Assembly (NCBI RefSeq): GCF_014295035.1
Contig: NZ_CP060404.1
Location: 2,258,501-2,322,500 of the forward strand
Direction: 5' to 3'
Length of the DNA stretch: 64,000 bases
Origin: Streptomyces buecherae
GTDB lineage: Bacteria > Actinomycetota > Actinomycetes > Streptomycetales > Streptomycetaceae
The notes under the pieces were generated by a model. That model was given only the letters and a program-made list of their open reading frames with translations, was not told the DNA's origin and made no database searches. Position numbers and translations under genes: made by a program. Positions 28,431-38,258 of this stretch are shown here, piece by piece (the stretch's first letter is position 1; each line of letters opens with the position of its first letter).

Positions 28431-29618
28431 GTGCGACGTACCGGTGTTACCGCCGCATTCGCCGCGGCCACGCTGCTGTTCGTGTCCGGTTGCTCGGACG
28501 ACGGCGGTGACGGCCCGCTCCTGGGGCGGACTCCGGGCACTCCGTCGTCGTCGGCCAAGAAGGGCGGTGACGGGCCGTCGGCGAGTCCCTCGCACTCCGC
28601 GCCGCCCAAGAAGGGCACCGCGAAGGTGGTGGCCACCGTGGCGCAGAAGTTGAGCGCGCCGTGGGGCGTCGTCGAGCTGCCCGACGGCGATCTGCTGGTG
28701 GCCCTGCGCGACGAGGGCAAGGTGGTGCGGATCGGGGGCGATGACGGCAAGCGGACCGAGCTCGGTTCGGTGCCCGGCGCCTCGCCCGGCGGGGAGGGCG
28801 GGCTCCTCGGGATCGCCGTGTCGCCCACCTTCGGCGCGGACCGCATGCTGTACGCGTACTTCACGACCGAGTCGGACAACCGTGTCGCGCGCATGATCTA
28901 CGACGAGAGGCGCCCCGCGGGGCAGCAGTTGGGCGCGCCCGACACCATCCTCAAGGGCATCCCCAAGGGCACCATCCACAACGGCGGGCGGATCGCGTTC
29001 GGCCCGGACAAGATGCTGTACGTGGGCACGGGCGAGAGCGGGGACCGCGGACTGGCCCAGGACAAGGACTCGCTCGGCGGCAAGATCCTGCGGATGACGC
29101 CGGACGGGGAGCCGGCGGAGGACAACCCGTCCCCCGACTCGGTCGTCTACTCGTACGGTCACCGCAACGTGCAGGGGCTGGCCTGGGACAAGCAGAAGCG
29201 GCTGTGGGCCGCGGAGTTCGGCCAGGACACCTGGGACGAACTCAACCTGATCAAGCCGGACGGCAACTACGGCTGGCCCGAGGTCGAGGGCAGGGGCAAG
29301 GACGGCGAGGCCGCGGAGCGGGGTTTCGTGGACCCGGTGGAGCAGTGGAAGACCAGCGAGGCGTCGCCCAGCGGCATCGCCATCGTGGACGGCTCCGTGT
29401 GGATGGCGGCGCTCGGCGGCGAGCGCCTGTGGCGCGTTCCGCTGGACGGCACCCGGCCGGTGGCGGAGCCGCAGGAGTTCTTCGTCGGGAAGTACGGGCG
29501 GCTGCGCACCGTTCAGGCGTCGGACGACGGCACCCTGTTGTTGACCACGAGCAACACGGACGGGCGGGGCGACCCGAAGGGTCAGGACGACCGCGTCCTC
29601 CGGTTGAAGGTGAGCTGA
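28431..29618 (+). CDS. PQQ-dependent sugar dehydrogenase-like lipoprotein (glucose/sorbosone dehydrogenase family)
   Basis: 395 residues. A lipoprotein signal with lipobox VSGC (Cys about residue 21) is followed by a Ser/Lys/Gly linker. The rest is the six-bladed propeller of the GSDH family: SAPWGVVELPDGDLLVALRD, EGGLLGIAVSP, IHNGGRIAFGPDKMLYVGTG, YSYGHRNVQGLAWD and WAAEFGQDTWDELN. Probable extracytoplasmic aldose dehydrogenase; PQQ dependence is inferred from family. Start GTG 28431-28433 with GGAAGGA upstream. Confidence 0.9.
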   Translation: MRRTGVTAAFAAATLLFVSGCSDDGGDGPLLGRTPGTPSSSAKKGGDGPSASPSHSAPPKKGTAKVVATVAQKLSAPWGVVELPDGDLLVALRDEGKVVRIGGDDGKRTELGSVPGASPGGEGGLLGIAVSPTFGADRMLYAYFTTESDNRVARMIYDERRPAGQQLGAPDTILKGIPKGTIHNGGRIAFGPDKMLYVGTGESGDRGLAQDKDSLGGKILRMTPDGEPAEDNPSPDSVVYSYGHRNVQGLAWDKQKRLWAAEFGQDTWDELNLIKPDGNYGWPEVEGRGKDGEAAERGFVDPVEQWKTSEASPSGIAIVDGSVWMAALGGERLWRVPLDGTRPVAEPQEFFVGKYGRLRTVQASDDGTLLLTTSNTDGRGDPKGQDDRVLRLKVS

Positions 29619-29649
29619 CGCGCCCCGCCGGCCTCGGCGCGGGAGGTGG

Positions 29650-32600
29650 CTACGCCGTTTCCACCGGGGTCACCAGGCGCAGCCGGTGGGCCATGGCCGC
29701 CGCCTCGCCGCGGCCCGAGACCTCCAGCTTGGACAGGATGTTGGAGACGTGGACGCTGGCCGTCTTCGGGGAGATGAACAACTCCTCGGCTATCTGCCGG
29801 TTGCTCCGGCCGACGGCCACCAGACGGAGCACGTCGCGCTCGCGCCGGGTCAGCCGGAAGGCGTCGGCCGGGTCGTCGGCGTGGGCGCCGGTGGCCGGGC
29901 CAGCGTCGGTGCGCGCGGCTGGTTCGGCGGCGCCGTGCGCGAGGTGGGCCCCGTTGGTCGGCTCGGGTCCCGGGTGGCCCGCGGTGACCGCCCGCCGGTT
30001 ACCGGCGTCGGCCGGCGCGCCGACGGAGCGGGGGCGCCCGGCGCCGGTGGACGGCAGCGGGAGTCGGGCGCGCGCCGCCAGGAGGGTGATCGCCTCGCGC
30101 AACGGCTGGGCGGCCAGTCGGTCCGCCGTGTCGTACGCCCGCGCCAGCAGGGACGCGGCGTGCTCGCGCGCGGGGCCGACGACGGCCGGTTCGGCGGCGC
30201 GATCGGCGCCGGGGGTGGTGACGGCGGGGGTCATCGAGGCCGAGGGCGGCGGCACCGCTGTCGCGGGGGGCGGGGCGGTCGCCGGTGGCGCGTCGCCGGC
30301 GGCGAGGCGGGCCGCGGCCCAGCGGTAGCGGACCTGGGCCAGTTCGTACGGGCGGTCCAGCGGGGCCAGGGCGGCGGCGACCTCGCTCCAGTGCGCGGGC
30401 GTGTCGCGGCCCTCGGCGCGCAGTAGTTCGGCCGCCACCATCAGGCCGTACGCCCGCCAGATCGGTACGGGCTGGGCGAGTCGCTTCGCGGCCGTGCGGA
30501 CGCGCTCCAGCGCCTCGGCCCGGCCCGCCTCGGCGACGGGCAGGCCGCGCGCCTCGGCCTCCGCGGTGGCGGCGGCGAGCAACAACTGCCAGGCGTAGCG
30601 CTGGGTGCCGACCGGAATGCCGAAGTCCAGTGCCTCGGCCAGGAGGGCGCGAGCCCGGAGGATGTCGCCGTGGAGCGCGGCCAGCGTCAGGGCGTGCCGG
30701 GCGAGCGTGATGGTGTACTGCGGCTGCGGGTCGTGGGTGCCGTAGAACTCGCGGGAGGCGAGGTGCTGCTCCTGGGCCGCGGCCCACTCGCCGCGCAGCA
30801 GCGCGAGCTGTGCGCGCCGGCTCGCGGCCGCGCCGCGCGGCTTGCTGCCCTGGCCGAACCGCTCCGTCTTCCGCGTGGCCTCCAGCGCCTCGTCCCAACG
30901 GCCCAGCGAGATCAGCGACTCGGCCATGTTCCCGTACGTCCAGCCCTTGGTGTCCACGAGCCCGAAGCGCTGCGCCGTCCGTACGCCCTCGCGCGCGACC
31001 TCGACCGCCTCGGCCGACCGGCCGAGGCCCTCCAGGGCCGACGCAAGGTTGACGTGGCAGCGGGCTATCACGCTGATGTACCCGCCGTCGACGGCGCGGG
31101 CCGCGGCGTCGGCCATCTCGGCCAGGCCGCCGTCCACGTCACCGGAGTCGATCATGAGGTTGCCGCGCGTCACCCGCGCGTGCAGTTCCAACTCGTCCGC
31201 GCCGACGAGGCGGGCCAACTCCACGGCGCGCTCCGCGGCGGTGTAGCTGTCCGGCCCCGGCTCGTGCACCGCCAGCCAGCCGGCCGCCGCGGCGAGCACG
31301 TCCGCGTGCACCACCGACGGCGGCAGGCCGCGCACCAGTTCCTGGGCCCGGCTCAGCTCGGCCCAGCCGTCGCCCCGCGCCAGCCCTTCCATGATCTTGG
31401 AGCGCTGGGTCCAGAACCAGGCGGCCCGCAGCGGGTCCCGCGCCTCGTCCACCGTGCGCAGCGCGCGCTTGGTGATGGCCAGCGCCCGCTCGCGCTGCCC
31501 GGACAGGTGGGCGGCCACGACCACCTCCGCGAGCAGGTCCAGGTGGCGCAGCGCGCCGTCCTCCCGCACGGCGCAGGCCGGGTAGGCACCCGCCTTGTCC
31601 ATCGGCCGCTGCGCCGTCCTGACCTCGGACGGCACGTCCTCCCACAGCTCCATGGCCCGCTCCAGGAGGCCCAGTTGCTCGGCGTAGGCATGCCGGCGGC
31701 GGGCCTTGACGGAGGCGGCGAGCACGGCGGGCAGCGCCTTGGCCGGGTCGTGCGCGTAGTACCAGTAGCTGGCCAGCCGCGCCTCGTACTCGTCCTCCCG
31801 TACGAGTCCGGGGTCGGCCTCCAGGGCCGTCGCGTACTGCCGGTTGAGCCGGGCGCGCTCGCTCGGCAGCAGGTCGTCGGTGACGGCCTCGCGGACGAGG
31901 GCGTGCCGGAAGCGGTAGCCGTTGTCGTCGTCTGTCGGGAGCAGGATGTTGGAGCCGACGGCGGTGCGCAGCGCCTCGATCAGCTCGTCCTCGCCGAGCC
32001 TGGCGACGGCCGCGAGCAGCGCGTGCTCCACGCGTGAGCCGCCCTCCGCCACGATCCTCACCACCCGCTCGGCGTCGTCGGGCAGCGCCTCGACCCGCAC
32101 CAGCAGCAGGTCGCGCAGCGACTCGCTGAGCCCGCACTGGGCTCCGTCGGTGATGCTGTGGGCGATCTCCTCGACGAAGAAGGCGTTGCCGTCGGTTCGC
32201 TCGAAGACCCGGTCCACCAACTGCCGGTCGGGCTCGGTGCCGTAGATGCCCGCTATCTGCGCGTGCACCTCGGCGCGGTTGAAGCGCGCCAGCTCGATGC
32301 GGCGCACGGTGCGCATGCGGTCGATCTCGGCGATGAAGGGGCGCAGCGGGTGGCGGCGGTGGATGTCGTCGGAACGGTAGGTGGCGAGGATGACCAGTCG
32401 CGCGCGCTGCACGGAGCGGAAGAGGTAACCGAGCAGCTCGCGGGTGGAGCGGTCCGCCCAGTGCAGGTCCTCGATGACGAGTACCAGCGTGCGCTCGGTG
32501 GCGAGCCGCTCGAGGAGGCGCGCCGTCAGCTCGAACAGCCGGGCCCGGCCGTCCTCGTCCCGCGACTCCGGCGCGGTCTCCCCCAGTTCGGGCAGCAGCC

Positions 32601-32937
32601 GGGCCAGCTCGCCCTCCTGGCCCGCGGCGGCGCGGTCCAGCTCCTCCCCCAACTGCCGGCGCAGCGCGCGCAGCACGGTGGAGATCGGCGCGAACGGCAG
32701 GCCGTCGACGCCTATCTCCACACACCCGCCCAGCGCCGTGAGGGCGCCGGCCGCGCGGGCCGCGTTCAGGAACTCCTCGGCCAGCCGCGTCTTGCCCACG
32801 CCGGCCTCGCCGCCGAGCAGCAACGCCTGGGGCTGCCGCACGGCGGCGCGGCCGAGCGCGTCGGAGAGCGCGCCCAGCTCCTCGGTGCGGCCGACGAAGA
32901 CCGGGCTGACGGACGTGGTAGTCACAGTGCCGAGCAT
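29650..32937 (-). CDS. Large ATP-binding LuxR-family regulator (LAL type)
   Basis: 1095 residues. The N-terminal AAA ATPase has Walker A GGEAGVGKT (about residue 45) and Walker B LVLVIEDLHWAD. A long helical TPR-like middle follows, then a C-terminal LuxR helix-turn-helix (LTRRERDVLRLVAVGRSNRQ, then IAEELFISPKTASVHVSNIL). Such proteins activate catabolic or secondary-metabolite genes; the target here is unknown. The start ATG 32935-32937 leads directly into VFVGRTEEL; the further open frame upstream is repeat-derived. Two Pro/Ala/Thr-rich insertions lie around 29880-30040 and 30180-30300. It converges with the PQQ-type gene, 31 bp apart. Confidence 0.9.
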   Translation of the reverse strand: MLGTVTTTSVSPVFVGRTEELGALSDALGRAAVRQPQALLLGGEAGVGKTRLAEEFLNAARAAGALTALGGCVEIGVDGLPFAPISTVLRALRRQLGEELDRAAAGQEGELARLLPELGETAPESRDEDGRARLFELTARLLERLATERTLVLVIEDLHWADRSTRELLGYLFRSVQRARLVILATYRSDDIHRRHPLRPFIAEIDRMRTVRRIELARFNRAEVHAQIAGIYGTEPDRQLVDRVFERTDGNAFFVEEIAHSITDGAQCGLSESLRDLLLVRVEALPDDAERVVRIVAEGGSRVEHALLAAVARLGEDELIEALRTAVGSNILLPTDDDNGYRFRHALVREAVTDDLLPSERARLNRQYATALEADPGLVREDEYEARLASYWYYAHDPAKALPAVLAASVKARRRHAYAEQLGLLERAMELWEDVPSEVRTAQRPMDKAGAYPACAVREDGALRHLDLLAEVVVAAHLSGQRERALAITKRALRTVDEARDPLRAAWFWTQRSKIMEGLARGDGWAELSRAQELVRGLPPSVVHADVLAAAAGWLAVHEPGPDSYTAAERAVELARLVGADELELHARVTRGNLMIDSGDVDGGLAEMADAAARAVDGGYISVIARCHVNLASALEGLGRSAEAVEVAREGVRTAQRFGLVDTKGWTYGNMAESLISLGRWDEALEATRKTERFGQGSKPRGAAASRRAQLALLRGEWAAAQEQHLASREFYGTHDPQPQYTITLARHALTLAALHGDILRARALLAEALDFGIPVGTQRYAWQLLLAAATAEAEARGLPVAEAGRAEALERVRTAAKRLAQPVPIWRAYGLMVAAELLRAEGRDTPAHWSEVAAALAPLDRPYELAQVRYRWAAARLAAGDAPPATAPPPATAVPPPSASMTPAVTTPGADRAAEPAVVGPAREHAASLLARAYDTADRLAAQPLREAITLLAARARLPLPSTGAGRPRSVGAPADAGNRRAVTAGHPGPEPTNGAHLAHGAAEPAARTDAGPATGAHADDPADAFRLTRRERDVLRLVAVGRSNRQIAEELFISPKTASVHVSNILSKLEVSGRGEAAAMAHRLRLVTPVETA

Positions 32938-33565
32938 CGCACAGACGTCCGACAACGCAGCGGGAAATCCGTCGCGGACGTGCGACGCGCCATCGGCTCC
33001 GCCGAACGCGACGGCGCCGGCCCGGAGCGCCGTGCCGGCTTCCGTCGTACGGGGCGGCACGGCGCGCAGCGCGGCCCCGGGGACGGTACGGGGCCCGGGG
33101 CGAGGCCCAGGACGGGGCGAGGGACCGCCCTGGCCGGGGGGCGCGGGAACGGGCTCGGGGGTGGACATGGCCAGAACTCCGATGACGGTGCGGGGCGATC
33201 GGGGCGCGGGGCGCCGTCCTCGCGGCGTGGGGCGCGGGTGGTTACGGGGCGGGGGTGCGGGCCCTCGCACGGGACACGGAGCGCTGGGCGGTACCCCTCG
33301 TACGGAGCACGGAGCACGGAGCACGGAGCACGGAGCACGGGGCACGCAGCACGGGGCACGGAGCACGGAGCGGCGAGTCCCCCACGGGGCCTGGGGCGCT
33401 GGGCGGTATCGCTCACGCGGGGCACGGACCCTCGCACGGGGCGCGCCTCGTACGGAGGACGAGGCGCGGAGCACGGGGCGGGGAAAGGGGGTGCCCCGTA
33501 CGGAGCCGTGGGGTGAGGTGGCTCCGTACGGGGCGACGGGGCGAGCGTCGGGTCAGTGAGCCCCG
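32938..33565. other. Gap upstream of the LuxR regulator
   Basis: 628 bp with no gene supported. Next to the start lies the regulator's promoter region, then GC-rich sequence. Two GCGCTGGGCGGTA-type direct repeats (about 33281 and 33398) flank array F. 33480-33565 is the 3' flank of the 61-residue gene. Confidence 0.5.
33305..33367 (-). repeat. Heptamer array F
   Basis: Nine tandem GAGCACG-type units without interruption (six GAGCACG, two GGGCACG, one CAGCACG). In the CCGTGCY sense the array reads on the minus strand. No 17-bp core at its end. Confidence 0.9.
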
Positions 33566-33751
33566 TCAGGCGGTGGCGCGGCGCGGTGGGACCGCGCGGC
33601 GGCCTCTGGGCGGACTCACCCGCCCCTCCGCTTCGTCGCTGGCAGAACGGCGGGCGACAAAGCGGCCGGTGGCCTCGCGGACACGGCGGTCGCTGCTGGC
33701 CTCGCGGACCAGGTCGCGCTGGCGGAGCTGGTGCAGTTCGTAGTGGAACAT
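33566..33751 (-). CDS. 61-residue conserved-looking small protein
   Basis: Begins MFHYELHQLRQRDLVREASS and continues with an Arg-rich helix (DRRVREATGRFVARRSASD). Streptomyces genomes carry many small proteins of this YELHQ-RELVREA type; function unknown to me. ATG 33749-33751 is chosen over an upstream ATG because conservation starts here. GGAG is seen upstream (CCAGGAGAGCCCG). It lies downstream of the HD gene on the same strand, with a 428-bp gap. Confidence 0.6.
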   Translation of the reverse strand: MFHYELHQLRQRDLVREASSDRRVREATGRFVARRSASDEAEGRVSPPRGRRAVPPRRATA

Positions 33752-34179
33752 CGGGCTCTCCTGGTGGGTGGTGGTCCGGCAGGGGCGGCGGGGGCCTCGT
33801 GAGCCCCGCTCCGGCCTGCCTTCGTTGTGCCTCCAGCTTCGCGACTCAGAGGGGTCGGCCACATCGGGCGAGTGCCTGATTTCCGCGTGCCCCGGGGCCT
33901 TAGGACTCCCGGCCCCACGGGGCTGACGGGGCCGGGGCGCGCGGTGAGGTGCCTTAGCGGGGCGACTTAGGGAGGTGGGCGCGGCTTAGCCGGGGCACGG
34001 GGCCGGGCCACGGGGCACGGAGCGGTGAGCCTGCCTGGGGGCACGGGGCACGGGGCACGGAGCACGGAGCGCCGTGCGTGAGGCGGAGGCGGGACACGGT
34101 GCGGCGCTCCGGTGGCGTGCTGGGCGCCTGTGGGGGCGTGGGGCGAGCGGTCGCGGGCCGTCGACAGGCCGGCGCTCGC
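33752..34179. other. Gap between small gene and HD gene, with array G and a hairpin
   Basis: A 9-bp hairpin (arms 33908-33916 and 33928-33936, CCCGGCCCC type) could end the HD transcript. Array G lies at 34023-34067. Around 33800-33880 is less GC-rich and is the likely promoter region of the 61-residue gene. No other gene. Confidence 0.5.
34023..34067 (-). repeat. Heptamer array G with core motif
   Basis: On the minus strand, CCGTGCT and three CCGTGCC units (34067-34040) run into the core CCCAGGCAGGCTCACCG (34039-34023), which continues into another CTCCGTGCCCC. Same module as arrays A, E and H, in the opposite orientation. Confidence 0.85.
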
Positions 34180-35244
34180 TCAGCTCCACCAGACGCGGAA
34201 CGTGGTGGGCAGCGCGCCCAGGGCGGCCAACTCCGCGGCCAGTTCGGGTGCCGCCGCCTCGATGCGCTGGCCGGCCACCAGCGGCGCGGAGCGGTAGACC
34301 TCGCGGAGCGAGAAGTCCCAGCCGCGTTGCTCGTCGGGGGCGTGCCCGGCCCTGACCTCCAGCCGGTGCGGCTCGTACCGGACCAGGGCGCTCTCCGCCC
34401 GCGTGCTGGCGCACGCGTCGAGCGCCGACCAGAGTTGCGGGTCGGTGAGGCGGGCCAGTTCGTCGGGGGTGAGGGGGGTGGCGTCGAGCAGTCGCCGGGC
34501 CAGGCGGCGGACCACCGACGTCGGGCCCACGTTGTCCCAGGAGGTGTGCAGCCGCGCCTCCGCGGTGATCAGGTCGACGAGGGTGGCGGCGGTCTCGCGG
34601 TCGGTGGAGACCACGGAGTCGCGGAGGTCGATCCGGCACAGCATCACGGCGGGGTCGGTCTTGAGCCGCCCGGCGGCCCGACCGCTGCGCACGTACGAGT
34701 CGAGATGGTCGAGGTGCAGCAGACCGATGCGGTTGCCGAGCGGTGACGGCGGTTCTCCGGCGAGCGCGGCGGCGACCGCGGCGGCGCACACCCCGTGGCT
34801 CGCCAGCACGCGGCGGACCGGGTCGGCCCGCAGCAACCGCAAGCCGATCGCGTGATGATCGAGCCCTTCGATGCCCTCGAAGGTGTGACTCAGCGGCAGG
34901 TGTCCGATGTCGTGCACGAGCGCGGCAACCCGGAGCGGCGCGTCATCCGGGCGGAAGTGCGCGACCAGCGCGAGGACTCCGAGGCTGTGTTCCAGCCGGG
35001 TGTACGACTGGAGGGTGCTGAGCGTCGAGGCTCCGCCGTGGGCGACGAAGTGCAGGCGCCGTAGCGGCGCGGTGCGCAGCAGGGCCACTTCCACGGGGCG
35101 CAGGCGGACCGGTATCCGCCACAGCGGGTCGGTGAACGTCGGTGACAGGCCCACGACGTTGGTCGGAGTGGGCCGCGCTGCGGTGTCCTTGGGGGCCCGG
35201 GCCTGGTGGCCCGGGGGCGCGCTGTCGTCCATGGGGCTCTGCAC
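34180..35244 (-). CDS. HD-domain phosphohydrolase
   Basis: 354 residues. Metal-binding HD signature: RLEHSLGVLALVAHF with the first His, then ALVHDIGHLPLSHTFEGIEG with the HD pair. This resembles the dGTPase/SAMHD1-like group; the substrate may be a nucleotide but is not proven. Start GTG 35242-35244, with an in-frame ATG four codons later (35232) as an alternative. It is flanked on both sides by heptamer arrays. Confidence 0.85.
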   Translation of the reverse strand: MQSPMDDSAPPGHQARAPKDTAARPTPTNVVGLSPTFTDPLWRIPVRLRPVEVALLRTAPLRRLHFVAHGGASTLSTLQSYTRLEHSLGVLALVAHFRPDDAPLRVAALVHDIGHLPLSHTFEGIEGLDHHAIGLRLLRADPVRRVLASHGVCAAAVAAALAGEPPSPLGNRIGLLHLDHLDSYVRSGRAAGRLKTDPAVMLCRIDLRDSVVSTDRETAATLVDLITAEARLHTSWDNVGPTSVVRRLARRLLDATPLTPDELARLTDPQLWSALDACASTRAESALVRYEPHRLEVRAGHAPDEQRGWDFSLREVYRSAPLVAGQRIEAAAPELAAELAALGALPTTFRVWWS

Positions 35245-35628
35245 GGGGCAACCCTAGGGTGGCCGGCGACCGTCGTTCGACGCCCCGCGCCCCGTCGTAC
35301 GCTCCGCCGCCCGCCCGCGTGCCCCGCACACCGACCGCACCCACCGCACCCGTCTCACCAGTCACGCGGTGCGGGCGGCGGGTTGCTGGGCCACGCCCCG
35401 TGCCCGGCGTTCCGTGCCCCGTGCCCCGTGCCCTCAGGCAGGATCACCGCTCCGTGCTCCGTGCTCCGTGCGTACGGCGCGGGCGCCTCGGCCCACACGA
35501 ACACTCGGCCCATCCGAACACTCGACCCGCACGAACCCGTCGGCCCGTACCGACGCCCCCCGAACGCCGCCCGGCCCCACGAACACCACCCGGCGCCTCC
35601 GCACGCCGTACCCCGGCGCCATCCCGTA
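35245..35628. other. Gap between HD gene and MMPL gene, with array H
   Basis: 384 bp. It holds the HD promoter region, array H and, at about 35485-35620, GC-rich sequence with no feature I can name. Confidence 0.5.
35412..35480 (+). repeat. Heptamer array H with core motif
   Basis: Three CCGTGCC units (35412-35432), then the core CTCAGGCAGGATCACCG (35433-35449), then CTCCGTGCTCCGTGCTCCGTGC. Here the core sits between two heptamer runs. Confidence 0.88.
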
Positions 35629-37995
35629 CTACGGCACGCCCGCGTGCTCAGGGGCCTCCGCGCGCTGCGCCAACTCCGCCACACGCCTCGGCGCTGTCTC
35701 CGCGCGCTCCGGTGGCTCGATGCTGAGCCGGGGCAGCCAGCGGTCGAGCCAGCCGGGGAGCCACCAGTTGGCGCCGCCCAGCAGGTGCATCAGGGCCGGG
35801 ACCAGGAGCGTACGGAGCACGAAGGCGTCCAGGGCGACGGCGACGGCCAGGCCGATGCCGAACATGGCGATGATGCGGTCACCGCTGAGGACGAAGGCGG
35901 CGAAGACGGCGATCATGATCACGGCGGCCGAGTTGATGACCCGACTGGTTTCGGCCAGTCCGACGCGCACGGCGCGGCGGTTGTCGCCGGTTTCTCGCCA
36001 CTCCTCGTACATCCGGCTGACCAGGAACACCTGGTAGTCCATCGACAAGCCGAACAGCACGGAGATCATGATCACGGGTAGGAAGGGTTCGATCGGTCCC
36101 GCCCGGCCCAGGCCCAGGAACTCGCTGCCCCAGCCCCACTGGAAGACGGCGACGATGACGCCGAAGGAGGAGGCGACGGCGGCGATGTTCATGATCGCCG
36201 CCTTGACGGGTATGCCGACGCTGCGGAAGGCCAGCAGCAGGAGCAGGCACCCGAGGCCGACCACGACGCCTACGAACAGCGGCAGCTTGCCGACGATGAC
36301 CTCGGCGAAGTCGTCGTAGCTCGCGGTGAGGCCGCCGACGTGGACCTCCAGCGAGGTGCCGCGTTCGGCGGCCGGGATCACCTCGGTGCGGAGTCGGTCG
36401 ACCAGTTCGCTGGTCCGCTCGGACTGCGGGGCGGTCTCCGGGATGACGGTGATCACGCTGGTGTCGCCGCTGCTGGGGGCGGTCGCGTCGGCGGACGCGG
36501 GGCCCTGGACGGAGGCGACGCCCTCGGTGTCCCGAAGGGCGTCCTCCAGGCGGCTCAGGGCGACCCGGTCGGCCGCCCCGTCGAGGTGGGCGACCAGCGT
36601 CAGGGGCCCGTTGACGCCGGGTCCGAAGCCGCTTCCGGCCGCCGCGTCCCCGGCGGCCCCGTTCGAGCCGCCGCCGGTCGCGCCAGCGCCGCCGCCGTCC
36701 GCGTCGGGGCTGCCCGCGCCGGGGCTGCCCGCGCCGCCGTCGTTCGCGCCGTCGCCGGCGAGGAGGTCGTACGCCTGGCGCGTGGTCGATCCGATCGGGT
36801 TGTTGCCCTGGTCGGAGGTGCCCAGGTGGAGCGAGAGGGTCGGCAGGGCCAGGACGAGCATGACGGCCGCGGCGAGGCCGCCGAGCAGCCGGGGGTGGCG
36901 CTCGACCAACCCGGACCAGCGGGCGGCGAGCCCCGTGGGCGCCTCGGCCGGGCGTGCGCCGGCGGCGAGCCGGCGCCGTTCGCGGCGGCTGAGGGCCCGC
37001 AGCCCGATGGTTCCGAGCAGCGCGGGCAGCAGCGTGACGGAGGCGGCGACGGTCAGTACGACGGTGAGCGAGGCGGCGACGGCCACGCCGTTCAGGAAGC
37101 TCAGGCGCAGGATGAGCATGCCGAGCAGGGCGACGCAGACGGTGCCGCCGGCGAAGACCACGGCGCGCCCGGTGGTGGCCACGGCGCGCTCGGCGGCCTC
37201 GGGCACCGACAGCCCGGCCCTGAGCCCCTGACGGTGCCGGGTGACGATGAACAGCGCGTAGTCGATGCCCACGCCGAGGCCGATGAGCATGCCGAGCATC
37301 GGCGCGAAGTCGGCGACGGTCATGATGTGGCCGAGCAGGGTGATGCCCAGCGTGGCGGTGCCCACGGCCACCACGGCCGTGATGATCGGCAGCAGGCTGG
37401 CGGCGAGCGAGCCGAACGCGACGAAGAGCACGACCGCGGCGACGGCGATGCCGATCACCTCACTGAGGTGCGTGTCGGGCTTCTCGGTGAGCGCGATGGC
37501 GCTGCCCCCGGCCTCGACCTGGAGCCCGTCACCCGCGGCGGCGCGCGCGGCGTCCACCACGGCGCGCGGCTGGCTCGCCGGCAGGTCGTCGGCGGGCCGC
37601 TCGAAGGTCACGGTCGCGTACGCGGTATGTCCGTCGGGACTGATCTGGCGCGCCCCGTCGGGCGCCGCGTAGGGGCTGCCGACGGCGGCCACCCCGGGCA
37701 GGTCGGCGATCCGGTCGAGGACGCCGGTCATCCGGGCCTCGACGGTGGCGGAGCGGACCGGTTCGCGGCCCGGGTCGGTGTGCCAGACGACGCGGTCGCC
37801 GTCGCCCGCCTGGTCCGGAAACGCCTTGGCCGCCAGCGCGGCGGCCCGCGCCGACTCGGTGCCCGGCACGTCGTAGTCGTTGGAGTACGTGGAACCCGCC
37901 ACGGCGGCGGCCGAGGCGGTGCCCGCGAGGACGGCCAGCCACAGCACGATGACGACGAGGCGGCGCTTGAGGCACCACCGGGCGAGTGCGGCCAT
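35629..37995 (-). CDS. MMPL-family RND transporter
   Basis: 788 residues with two repeats of the RND topology (TM1, large loop, about five TM; twice). MMPL motifs: FVAFGSLAASLLPIITAVVA, GLGVGIDYALFIVTRHRQ (TM4-5), and the second-half match FGLSMDYQVFLVSRMYEEW. It exports lipids or drugs in the cytoplasmic membrane; the cargo is unknown. The extracellular loop 2 carries a Gly/Ala/Ser-rich insertion (about residues 405-455; DNA about 36630-36760) built from short direct repeats. Start ATG 37993-37995; an in-frame GTG at 38025 is possible. Confidence 0.92.
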   Translation of the reverse strand: MAALARWCLKRRLVVIVLWLAVLAGTASAAAVAGSTYSNDYDVPGTESARAAALAAKAFPDQAGDGDRVVWHTDPGREPVRSATVEARMTGVLDRIADLPGVAAVGSPYAAPDGARQISPDGHTAYATVTFERPADDLPASQPRAVVDAARAAAGDGLQVEAGGSAIALTEKPDTHLSEVIGIAVAAVVLFVAFGSLAASLLPIITAVVAVGTATLGITLLGHIMTVADFAPMLGMLIGLGVGIDYALFIVTRHRQGLRAGLSVPEAAERAVATTGRAVVFAGGTVCVALLGMLILRLSFLNGVAVAASLTVVLTVAASVTLLPALLGTIGLRALSRRERRRLAAGARPAEAPTGLAARWSGLVERHPRLLGGLAAAVMLVLALPTLSLHLGTSDQGNNPIGSTTRQAYDLLAGDGANDGGAGSPGAGSPDADGGGAGATGGGSNGAAGDAAAGSGFGPGVNGPLTLVAHLDGAADRVALSRLEDALRDTEGVASVQGPASADATAPSSGDTSVITVIPETAPQSERTSELVDRLRTEVIPAAERGTSLEVHVGGLTASYDDFAEVIVGKLPLFVGVVVGLGCLLLLLAFRSVGIPVKAAIMNIAAVASSFGVIVAVFQWGWGSEFLGLGRAGPIEPFLPVIMISVLFGLSMDYQVFLVSRMYEEWRETGDNRRAVRVGLAETSRVINSAAVIMIAVFAAFVLSGDRIIAMFGIGLAVAVALDAFVLRTLLVPALMHLLGGANWWLPGWLDRWLPRLSIEPPERAETAPRRVAELAQRAEAPEHAGVP

Positions 37996-38258
37996 GGCGT
38001 GCTGGGTCGCTTCCGGATTGTGCACCGCCCACCGCCGGTGGGTGCCGGGGCTGGGCAGCGTGCGCGGGGAACAGGTGGGCACGGGGCCCGCCGCCTGCCG
38101 ACGAAGGAGCGGCGGGTCCCGCGCAGCACTCTGACAGCCCGCGGAGATCCTTTGACCGCTTTGTGGGTTACCCCACAACTGGGCCATGGTGACCGTTAAC
38201 CGCGGCCTTGAAGGGATCTCTGGCGATTTCGCCGTGGCGCCTGAGGCGCGACCCGGCC

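Noticed and set aside
29650..33474. LuxR regulator starting at 33474
   Set aside because: The first 179 codons come from array F and Pro/Arg-rich low-complexity sequence. The ATPase domain begins right after the ATG at 32937.
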